The notes under the pieces were generated by a model. The model was not told where the DNA came from. It saw only the letters and a program-made list of their open reading frames with translations, and did no database searches. From Asterias rubens (Eukaryota; Echinodermata; Asteroidea; Forcipulatida; Asteriidae): 64,000 bases of DNA. A program made the translations under genes and the position numbers. This document shows positions 12,201 through 24,200 of the stretch, piece after piece; position 1 is the stretch's first letter; the number at the start of each line of letters is the position of its first letter. The DNA lies in NCBI RefSeq assembly GCF_902459465.1, contig NC_047062.1:6140501-6204500 (forward strand). The letters are read 5' to 3'.

Positions 12201-15200
12201 ATGCGTTTTTCATATCTCCTAGGAATAGTCCTAAGTTAGGACTAGTCCTAACTCTTTGTGAAATCGACCCCTGGTGTGATAAAGTGATTTAAGAACAGAT
12301 GCATTGCTATTAAACTGACAAAATAGTCGCAGACAGTGTTTATGTTTTGTGTGATTAAAGCAACAGTATTGCACACATGCAAAACTCTATACTCTTGCAC
12401 ATTCTATAGACAAAAAGGCAAAACAAAACTTATTTCCTTATTAGGTAAATGCTCAGTGAGCGTTTTATTGACCAAGATGGCTGATCAATCTCAAACTTCT
12501 ACAAGTTTGTCATTTTATGTATATATGGTAGACTACATAATGGGCTTACACTACCAGCAACTGTTTTGCTAGCAAAACAAAATTCTATTATGTATATTTA
12601 ATTATAGGTCGGAGAGCTTCTGCACGCCCATCATCCCTCAGTGAGTGTCACTCTCTCACACACAGTGGGTCATCTCAGCATCTTAGAGCGAGAGAATGCA
12701 TCCGTTCTAAACGAGTGTCTTAAGACGCTGTGTGCAAGGACCGTGACAATGTTTGCTAGCACCTTGGAGGAGCTTGGACTGACGTGTCCCTTCTATCTGA
12801 CCCAGAATGATGGTACCGTCCTCAGGTGAATATTCAGAATATGAGAAACCCTGGACCTCAGTTTATGGAGTGCAAATCTTTTAACTCTGAACTTGCCATC
12901 TGCCAGTTTATAACAGGGGGTATACAACTTATTTTGGCTGGTAACCTGTTTCTGTTAAGCAAGAAGAATCTCTGTTCAGCAATGTTTGCACTTTTAAAAT
13001 CTTCATGAAATGAGGTCCTCACAATTTCTTACACTTTTGTAAGGTGTCCTTGTTTCGTTTTTGATAAACAATTATTTCTAACTAGAATTTCTTGGCTTTG
13101 TTGCAAGGCACTGCAAGAGGTATGTTGTCCTTGCAGAAACAGAATCCGGCAATCGCCGTTGACTTATTATTTATTGGTTGTCGTCTTTCAGCTGGGAACA
13201 AGCCCTAAGATACCCCACCCTGTCCTTCTCGTCAGGACCAACTAACAGCATGAGAGGTGCTGCAAGACTATCAGGTGTGTTTTCAGATTACTATGACAAT
13301 TGTTAATTTGTTATGGACAAATTTCTGTCATGGTCAAGTGGTTAAGAGCACCGCATTCAAATTCTGGTGGTTAAGTCATCTGAGTGTGGGTTGGAATCCC
13401 GGTCATGGCACTTGTGTCCTTGAGCAAGATGCTTTACTATAATTGCTTTTATATAACACCCAAGCAGATCCTTGCCATTTGATTGGAGGATTGTCCGTCA
13501 CGTGATAGCAAATAAAAGTACCATTGCACGCTGAGTCACTCGCCGTGCTTTTTCGTTCCATCCGAAAAGTACCATTGCACGCTGGCACGCTGCCAGCGTG
13601 CAATGGTACTTTTCGGATGGAACGAAAAAGCTGAGTAAAAACATCACTGCGTGCGCGTGTCTTTGGTAACGCAGCAGGTGTTACTGCAAGAAGGCATAGT
13701 AAAATTACTAGCATTCGGCTTCTACAGTTGAAATTGTTTGTTTTGAAAGTTGTTTCTTTCAATCGAAATGACAAAGTTCTACTTGGATGTTATATAAAAC
13801 AAATAATGAATGTTTTTCATTCGTGCAATGGTGCGAATATGTTCATTCGTTGAAAGCTGGAATGTTCCATTCAACTCGGCTCCGCCTCGTTGAATAGAAC
13901 ATTCCATCTTTCAACTCATGAACATATTCGCACCATTGCACTCATAAACATTCATTATGTGTATACTATTCACCCAGGGGTATAAAGTGGTACCTGCGAG
14001 GGTACAGAGGTTGATATTGGGTTTATAAAAGCCTTCTGAGCGCACGTCAGATATTGTGTATGGAAAACCCATTAGTGCCATGTGGCTGTATACTCCTCAG
14101 TGAGCAGAGAAAGATCAATGTTGTTGGCCCAATGACCAAAGCACTAATGTAAAGCACATTGATACGATTATTGTGAAATGTGCTATATAAGAATTATATA
14201 TTTTTATGATTATGATTATTATTATTATTAAAGACACTGGACACTGTTGGTAATTGTCAAAGACCAGTCTTCTTACTTGGTGTATCTCAACATATGCATA
14301 AAATAACAAATAACAGTTTGTCGTTGAAGTTGCGAGATAATAATGAAAGAAAAAACACTCTTATCACACGAAGTTGTGTGCTTGCAGATATTTGTTTTCG
14401 CGACCTCAAAATCTAATTATTAGATCTTGAAATCAAATTTGTGGAAAATTACTTCTTTCTCTCATAACTATGTTACTTCAGAGGGAGCTGTTTCTCACAA
14501 TGTTTTATACTATCAACATCTCCCCATTACTCGTTAATACCAAGTAAGGTTTTATGCTATTTATTAATTATTTTGAGTAATTACCAATAGTGTCCACTGC
14601 CTTGAAACGCATTTCTGATAACATTTTATGTCTAAGGCAGGCATTGAGAATGGTATAGTGGTGGATATCGGTGGGACCTCGTCTGATGCTGGCTACCTCC
14701 AGGGTGGCTTCCCCAAGGAGGCGTCGACCAAAGTCAAAGTGGGAGGAGTCAATACCAACTTCCAGATGCCAGACGTCATCTGCAAGGGACTGGGCGGAGG
14801 GTCTCGTATCAGATACAAGGAAGAGAAGGGACAAATTGTTAGTTACTTATTTTTAGTGATAGCTAACAATACTGAGATAATAGTAAACAAATATTGACTG
14901 CTTCGAGTGCTATGGTTAAAACTACGACTTCCGAGGTGATCCCCGAAGCATTCTATTTGGAAAATGGAATGGTCCGGAGATCACACGACCGCCGGGTTTC
15001 TGGAAACTAACACATAGCCCTATCATGTGATGTGCTCTAAGCCAATGGAAATGCAGAATTTTTGTAAGAGGTGTTATAAATTAGCTGTTGCAAACTGCTT
15101 ACCAACCAAAAGGACTTATGGTATAACAGCAACAAAGAATAATGGTCTCACAATTCAATTCGGCTTGCGAGTCTGAAAAATATTGAAAGTTACAAAAAAT

Positions 15201-18200
15201 ACGGAAAAGCCTTAAACCACATAAGCATACAATAACGAACAAATAAACTGCATGCGCATATTATCCAGAGAGAAAATTACAGTAAAAAATTGCAAACCCC
15301 CGAAAACAAATTAAAAAGAATTAATCATTAAGTAACCTTATTGCACTGGGATGAAAACTACTGCGAGTACGGTTGGAGTCGGCTCTGATCGCTCTATATG
15401 GCTTACCTGTTCTCATCAACTCAAACAAACTATTCACAGGGTGAAATTCATCTGAAACAATAGATCTCGATTTCTTTAGAACCCGTGCAGCGCATAAAGT
15501 TTATTCAAAGCAGGAAGCTTACGACCAATAATAAAACTAGCAGTGCTGACTACACGATTGAGGCGTTTTCGGTCATCTGCCGTGGTGTTGCCATACCAGA
15601 CAGTGATTGAGAGTGTCAAAACACTCTCAACAACTGCCCCACAAAACTTAACCAGCAAATCTTGGCTGACACGAAAACTCCTCAATCTTCTAAGAAAGAA
15701 CAACCTTTGCTGGGTCTTCCTAACAATGAAATCAACATGATATATGCACTACTAGAAATTTAAAAGAGTCAACAATTTCCACTACAATAATTTCCTTAGG
15801 CTTTTGACGGTTCAATATTAGCAGAGTCTTTCTCGAATGCTAAAAGAATACTCTGCTAGGGTCCAAACGTCAGGCAATTAACTATTTGGTAAATTATCAA
15901 GGTTTCTACAAAGTAAAAAATTGAAGGCAGACTTGCCCTATATTTTCTGAATTCCATGAGCACGTGGTGATAACGAATTTCTTTTCAAGAATAATTGACG
16001 CACTGATTAACGCACTATGCTGTGTATGAGGTTTTGCATACGGTTGCCTTGAAATAGGCAATATGTGGAGTTAGAACCTGCACAATATGCAGGACGTGGT
16101 GTTGTGAGTTTATACAGCACCTCAAGTTACTATTGGGCAACTGCTTAAAGATAAATGGCTGTAGAATGTCAGATATTGTATGATGGTGACTCTAGTGAAC
16201 AAGGGATTCAAAGACATGTTGACAAAGTTTATTGTCAATTCTATGAGTGGTATGCAGCTGTTGTAGTTTCTTGAGAAGTGGTGAAGTGTTGCCACATTGA
16301 CTGGCTGACGGTGCATAGTTTTAAATTGAATGCAAATTTCCATCTTTTTAAATCGTTGCGGTACCCGCTGCTAAAATAATAGGATTCAAACTGCCTCTAG
16401 CTACAGGTATCCTCGGTGGTCTAGTTGGTAAGACACTGCTCTAAAATTGCAAGGGTCGTGGGTTTGAATTCCACCAGAGTAATATGCATGTGATTTTGTT
16501 TCACAGAGCTTGGGAAAGTACAGTATACAGTGCTAACACACATCAGTGTCTATTGGTATAACCAAAAGTAATACATTTTTTCTTGCTTTCTTGTTTTCTT
16601 GGTTTCCTCCGTAGATCTCTCTGACCATTGGTCCAGACAGTGTAGGCTACCTGCTCAACAAGGAGTCCAGAGTCTTTGGTGGTGCTACGTTGACCAGCAG
16701 TGACATTGCAGTGGCCGCTGGATTGACCTCCTTTGGTGACCCAGGTCAAGTAGCTGACCTCCCCGATGACCTGATAAACAAAGCTGTGGATAAGATTCAT
16801 GAGATTCTTGAAGATCTGATAGACCAGGTCAAGGTAAGGTTCTTCCAACCAAGGGTCAAAATAAGATCTAAATTAAATCAGTCAAATGTGCCACCTGAAG
16901 AAGGTGAAGTAGAACTCGTGTGCCTTGGGATGGTCATGTGATCAATTGATGTTCTCCATTGATATGGTTTAAAGAATGATTTAAGGCCCAGTGACCAGGG
17001 GTAATAATGTTGAAGCGCCATGAGCATCACTACGTGACAGACCTGGGCGCTATATAAGAAGCCACTATTATTATTATTATTATTATTATTATTATGATGT
17101 TTTGGAAATAACGAGAAAGGTTAAATCTTTAAATCAGTCAAAAGGTTCCACCTGAATCCAGTGCTATAGTTGAGTCCTGCTTGCCCGAGTCTTGAGTTGA
17201 AGTCTTAGATGAGTCAGAGTCCTCCCCACCGAGTTTGAGTCACGGTGCTTCAAGACTTGAGACTTTAGTACGAGTCTGAGGAATCGGCAGACTACTGAGT
17301 TCAAATCAGGATTTGTCCTGCTATTTTTCTTAATGCTGTGGAGTAGAACTGGAAGACCTAGTTCTGATAGCAACTTGTTCTGCTGTTTGTCTACCACCTT
17401 GGAGTAGATAGAAACCAATGACTTCTAGTTTTGCTCAATTGATCAAGGGGACTGCCACGACAAGAGATATCTTATGTCTTGAAAAGCCTATTCTAATCAA
17501 CACTAGGAGACTGTGATTAGTAGCGAACTAGTCCTGTAGTTGAGGTAATCTATTCCTCTTTATGTTTGATTTTTTTGTTCCCCAGCTGAGCCCGGATGAT
17601 GTACCTGTGATCATAGTTGGTGGTGGCAGTGTTCTTGTAGATGAGAAGCGTCAAATAAAAGGAGTCTCTAGGATTATCAAACCACCTCATTATCAGGTAA
17701 CAAGACAGGGAAGCATTAAGGCTGTGTCCGAATTGGTGGCTTCAGCTAGGGCTACTACAGCTAGATTTCCGCATCATCATGCGCATCTTTAACGGCACTC
17801 TCAGCCATAGCTGAGCCCTACCCCAAACCTCATCTTTAAGTCACTCTGTATAACAGTGGTAATGGAATAACAGTGGTAATGACCAGGTTGGTAAAATGGA
17901 CCGAGCTGAAGGTCACCAACTTTTTTTCCCCATTAATCCATGAATAGATACCTTTGAAGAAAAGAAGCAAAACGGTAAAAAAGCACCGCGCACAACTCTC
18001 TGCCAATGACGGATCTTTCTTTGACCTTTGTGAAAGCGCTGTCCGTGCTTGTGATGTCTTATGCAAGGGCTCTATACTAATTTTGTTTCTGTTTTTATCG
18101 TGATTGAATTTAAAGGTAGCAAATGCTGTAGGGGCAGCCTTGAGTCAAGTGAGCGGAGTGAGAGACACAGTGGTCAGTCTCGATCAAACTACCAGAGAAG

Positions 18201-21200
18201 CGGCTTTAGAGGGGGCTAAGCAGCAAGCCACACTGGTTGCAATTGAGCACGGTGCTCAGCCGGACTCTGTGAAGGTGAGAATCTGTAGTCTCTCTTCAGG
18301 TGTTGTTGTTGCGGTTAATAATAATAACTTATGTAGTGCATTTTACAATAACATATCAACGCACTTCACAATAGTTCCCTGGTCATTGGGCCAATATTAT
18401 TCCTGTAATATTTCTTAGCTCCCTGGGGAGTATATAGAACTGGGCTGCCTAGTGCTCCAATACACAATATATAAACCGTTATCCTCAAAGTTTCCTATGA
18501 AAAATTTACAGTTTTGACAAAGTTCTTGTACAACAATGCTTCACTGTTCTGAAAAATGTAGTCTTGTTGCAAGGTGAAAGTAGTGTGCACAGGAAGTAGG
18601 GAGGGAACGGACATTGATCGCGATAGTTGAGCGATAGTGTAAATCACCATGTCTTGCACCAAGACTACTACTTTGAGAACGTAGTGAGAATGAGTTTGGT
18701 GTGATCAGGTACAACCCAGTCCCCTTACTCATAACTTACTTGATTTTCAATCTTACCAGATAACCCAGGTGACCGTGACACCCTTAGCATACTTACCCGG
18801 TAGCGCAGTACGCATCAAGGTCAAAGCAGTTGGGGATCTAATGACAGGCATAGAGTCATCTGGGAAGATGACAGATACCGCGTCACTAGTTAATGCATCT
18901 GAGTCCCTCAAGAAGATACTAGACACTAACAGCAAGGCTGCTACTCCTAAAGATGCAACAATCAAGCAAGGTAAGGTGTTAACTGTGCGGTGTATGTAGC
19001 TCAGACATTTCCACATTAAATGTTTTCTCTGGACAGAAGACAGAAGTAAAGTTTTGTTTGTGGCTGAGAATTGTTCATGGTTTGTGCCTTTGTTTACTCC
19101 ACTCTACTTACTGATTTTTCATTCAAATTCCAAATCACAATTCATCCTTCCATTGTTTAATTTTGATACATTCGTTAGCAGCCAGTTCAGTCGTACCAAG
19201 TCCCTCCTCACCAGCACCTTCCAGTAAACTGCCTGAACCCAACGTTGATCCTATCACCGGTGAATGGTTGCTCTCTGAATACGATGTGGAATGCATTGCC
19301 ATAGGGGCAGGGATCTTAGGGTGCGGCGGGGGTGGCAGCCCCAACCTGGGACGCCTCAATGCCCTGAAGATACTGAAAGAAGGGAAGAAGATTCGGGTTA
19401 TAGCTCCCACCAGGTAGGTGTTCATTTGTCAGGAACTTGAAACCAGGGCCCAAGCCTGTAAGCACAAAAATTTGCTTAGCATGAAATTTCTTCCTTGATA
19501 AAAATAGGATTACCAACCAAATTTCCATTTGTTTTTGCATGTTGTTTGATACTGGTATTCAGCTGAAAATCACGTGGCAATTTGGTTGGTAATCCTGTTT
19601 TTATCAAGGAAGAAATTTCATGCTAAGCATTATGAAATTGGGCCCAGGTAGGTATTCATTTATCAGGGACTAAGAGTGGTTTGAGGTCTGCAGGATTTCA
19701 CTTGTTGGTAGAACCAAGATTGGATCAAGAACAATCCGATACAGAGACCATGCTTTTGCCAAAGCCTGCCCCTGCCCTGTGGAATAAGCTCCCTGTCACA
19801 TTCCACAAAATAACATCGCTCGATACCTTCAAGAGGGAACTGAAGTCACACCTGTTTACAAAAGGTTTAATTTAACTACATGTATATAATAACCATCATT
19901 TCATATCTATAAAAAAATTCTTAAAAAAATTGATCGGTTTTCTGGAGAAATGCGCATTTTAAATCCATATTATTGTTATTATTGTTACTAATATTTCCAT
20001 GTTTGATGTTTTGCAGGATCGGTAGTACCCCAGCCCTGACAGGCTTGGTGAGTCCTGTAGGCTTCATGGGAGCTCCTGGCATCATGATAGAAAAACTAGA
20101 GAGAGGGACCGAGTATACAGATGCAGTAGAATGCCAGCGCCAAGTCCTTCAAGCTGGATATATGGATCAAATTCCAGACAAAATAGGTGACAAATCTTTG
20201 CCTCTTTTCTTCCATTTAATTGTTTTCTTTCTTTATGGATAGATGGGGATGTGATATGAGTTGGATTTAGATGAAGAAGGGACTTTTTGTTCAGTTTTTT
20301 GTAGAACAAATTTGTCAGTTTCATCAGGGTTCAAATCCTGCTCTTGTCAATTTTGTGTTGGTTCGACCCCAAATTATTGAAAATTTACCCAGTTAGTTTC
20401 CTTTCTGGCTTATTACTTGTTATATAACACCCGAGCAGATCCTTGCCATTTGATTGGAGGATTGTCCGTCACGTGATGGCAAATAAAAGTACCATTGCAC
20501 GCTGAGTCACTCACCGTGCTTTTTTGTTCCATCCGAAAAGTGCAATGGTACTTTTCGGATGGAACGAAAAAGCTGAGTAAAAACATCACTGTGTGCGCGT
20601 GTCTTTGGTAACGCAGCAGTGTTACCGCAAGGCATTTTTATATTAGTAAAAATTACTAGCATTCGGCTTCTACAATTAAAGATTGTTGGCCTACGCTTTG
20701 TTTGTTTTGAAAGTTGTATCTTTCAATCAAAATGACAAAGATCTACTTGGATGTTATATAAAACAAATAATGAATGTTTTTCATTCGTGCAATGGTGCAA
20801 ATATGTTCATTTGTTGAAAGCTGGAATGTTCCATTCAACTCGGCTCCGCCTCGTTGAAGTTGAATAGAACATTCCATCTTTCAACTCATGAACATATTCG
20901 CACCATTGCACTCATAAACATTCATTATGTGTATAATATATTCAATTTCATCTGATTTATGCATGCATGTTTCTTTCTGGCTACTTTTGCTTCCAATATC
21001 GCCTTTGTGCACACAATTGTTTACAGTAATTGCAGGCACTTAAAAGAATAACATTAACTGGAAAACTGCTGACATGGTGACAGATGCAAAATGGTCCCCT
21101 TTATGCAAAAAATCTCTTTATTAAAACTGTTTTAAATTCTCTTGTTGACTTTGCATTTCAATTTTTATTTTATATTTTTTATTATTTGTTTTAATCAATG

Positions 21201-24200
21201 CTCAAGTTAACTTAAATCAAATAACAAAACCTGTACTGAATAACATACCAAGAAAAACAAAGAAAGAGGGAATAATAGTCAGTCCTGTATGCTGGAATCT
21301 TGTTTAAAAATGCTTTAATTTTGTTATGTTGCTTTTTAAGATGGTGTTGAGGTTATGAGAGACAATGGCGTGGTATATGTTGATGACTACCCTATTGAGA
21401 CTAGTAGTGCAGGCAGCAGGCCAACTACCGGTAAGTGTAACTGTAAAGTTTGTTTTAATAGATTGTGTGTAGGCGGGTATACACATTCAAACCGGGGATC
21501 TCTAATAGTAGAAGAGGACATTCAAGTAGAAGAGGACATTCTAACCGGGGATCTGTAACAGTAGAAGAGGGCAATAGATTCCCCTGTTGATGAGTTTGTA
21601 CCATAGAGTTATATATAAGAACTAGAGGGCGCACTGGCCTTTATACGCGCCCGGCATGAGCGCATGCCGCCATTTTCTAAGTTGACAAAACAATAAACAC
21701 AAATTCCAACGTGTACTTCATATTCTAACGTGGTCGCTATGATGAGTTGTGAGATTGGTGGTACCGACATAATAAATTGAAGACTGATCTTGCTCTTCCT
21801 TCCATTCTCTTCTGTAGTCTCTAACGTGGTCGCTGTGATGAGTTGTGAGATTGGTGGTACCGACATAATAAATTGAAGATTGATCTTGCTCTTCCTTCCA
21901 TTCTCTTCTGTAGTCTCTAACGTAGTCGCTGTGATGAGTTGTGAGATTGGTGGTACCGACATAATAAATTGAAGATTGATCTTGCTCTTCCTTCCATTCT
22001 CTTCTGTAGTCTCTAACGTGGTCGCTGTGATGAGTTGTGAGATTGGTGGTACCAATGCCATGGTGCCGTTTACGGTGGCTGCCAAGTTGGACTTGCCGGT
22101 TGTGGATTGTGACGGCATGGGGAGAGCTTTTCCAGAGCTTCAGGTAAAAGGGGAGAATACATGTTTTCTGGGGAAGATTACCTCCTCTCAAGATCACCTT
22201 GATGATGTTAAGAATAATGAACCATTCTTGTATAGCGCATATCACAATCACAGAGAAGTCTATGCGCTTTGAGATGGACAAAAAAGATAAGTTGAAGTTA
22301 GACAATAAAACAAGAAGTAATTACGTTAAGGGAAAAATTAGTTGATACAGAAAGAAATACTGTGGGTTATTGCAAAAATAAATGTTTTTTTTGTTGTTGC
22401 TTTGTCTGAATTGAGTTCACTGTTTGCACTTGTTTTATGTTGTCGGGAAAACTATTCTATAATTCTGGTATACACACCTGGATTCTTATGAGGTTGCACA
22501 ACGTCTCTTCCCCATGGCATGATACATAAGTAGTATTGATATTAATATCAAGGGAGGCAATAGAAGCTACCAATGTGAATATATTCAAGGGCTATGTAAA
22601 CAAATTCCTCAAGAACCTAGTGGGGCTTTATTTATTGCTTATCTAAATCTGTCTGCCTCAGTAACCAGGACCACCGTCTCCTCCCATGATTTTTAATAGC
22701 GTCGGTGGAGTCAAGAAAGATCAACTCTTATAAAGTGCAATTCCAAAGAATGGTCATTGTGCTTCAGAAATTTTGACTCCAGGTGTGGATTTCACAAAGA
22801 GTTGGGACTAGTCATATCTCGAGTTAGGACGAGTTACGAGTCTTAACTTAGGACTAGCTGTACGTTTGTGATATCTCTTAGGACTAGTCCTAAGATAGGA
22901 CTAGTCCTAACTCTTTGTGAAATCGACCCCTGGTCCCTGGGTGGTACATTTCATTCCTTAAACCATCTTAGCTCCCCTGGGAATTTACAGCCAATGCTGC
23001 CATGAATGTAGTGTACAACGCTAAATCAATCACAAGAACCATCTCTGCCCTCACAGGTACACATTTATCCCTTGGTGATGAGAAGTAGTTAAAGTTAAGT
23101 GTCTTTGTCTTGCTCAAGGACACAAACTTCATGACCTGATGACTCTGCAACTAGAACATGAGTCCGATGCCCGTAACGGCTCAGCTGCGAGACGGATCAA
23201 ACACCATTTACGGGGACATTCCACCAATCATTTTTATTGTAGCTCAATGCAGAGTTTGCTTTGTCTCTAAACGGCTGCAATTTTTTCCCCAGATGTTTGT
23301 CCCCGCCATCTTCAACCATCCATTATACCCTTGTGTCTTAACGGACGAGAAGAGACGGAGAGCCGTCACCTTCAGAGCAGAGACAAGCAAAGATTTAGAG
23401 AACCACTTCAGGAGAGTTGTTGGAGAGATGGGGTAAAGAAAAATTCTCTATGTCACCATGATTCGTACTTAAGGATCTGTCTTTGTGAAATGCAGATCTC
23501 ATTGGATTTGCAGGCAGGTTATTCTTCCTACTTAAGTCTGATTTCCCCCCCCCCCCCCTATACCCACCCCTACACCCATCCCAACCCTAAGTAACTCCTA
23601 TCATCATCTTCCTCTCTTTCAGATGCCAAGGAGCATTAGCCTTATCTCCTTTAAGCCGAGATGCAGTCCTGAGTCACACTGTTCTTCACTCAGTGAGCCG
23701 TGCATGCCAGCTCGGTCAAGCCGTACTGCGGGCCAAGAGGGACAAGACGTCACCGATTGACGCCATCTTGAAACATGAGAATGGAGTCCTGCTCATCACT
23801 GGAAAGGTATTATTTTTAAGAACCTTAAAAGCTTTTTTTTGCAAAATTAGTTTGAATATATTTGTCTGGTACAGAGACTTCTTTTGTCCATTGTGAATGC
23901 TAAGTGGTGAATTTCTCAGACTAAAAGCAGTGTTTGTTTAAACCAAATAACCCTTGTTTATCACACCTCAAAAAGCTTTTACCACCATGTTGTTTGTAAA
24001 ATGTTTCCTTCTTTCGAATAAAAACCACAGAAGAAAGGTCCTATACTATAATTTGTCAATTGGTAGATTGTGGATGTTTCGACTGCGATAACTGGGGGTT
24101 TCTCAAGAGGACAGCTAAGGGTTGAAGGAACCGGAGAGAGTAAAGGACAAGAGTTGCAGGTGGACTTTCAGAACGAGAACTTGGTGGCAAGAAGAATGGA

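Noticed and set aside
13330..13412. Functional tRNA gene
   Set aside because: A and B boxes are present, but the arms do not pair and a SINE body follows.
21609..22305. Two overlapping minus-strand open frames of 169 and 195 codons with internal 32-residue repeats
   Set aside because: They arise because the 96-bp repeat unit is a multiple of three and happens to lack stops on that strand. The plus strand carries the real exon 14 with correct phases and DUF917 motifs.
22971..23056. Possible extra hydantoinase exon between exons 14 and 15 (acceptor CATCTTAG, donor ACAGGTACAC)
   Set aside because: Exon 14 (phase 0) joins directly to 23293 giving FPELQ-MFVPAIFN, which matches the usual DUF917 order; no residues are missing.
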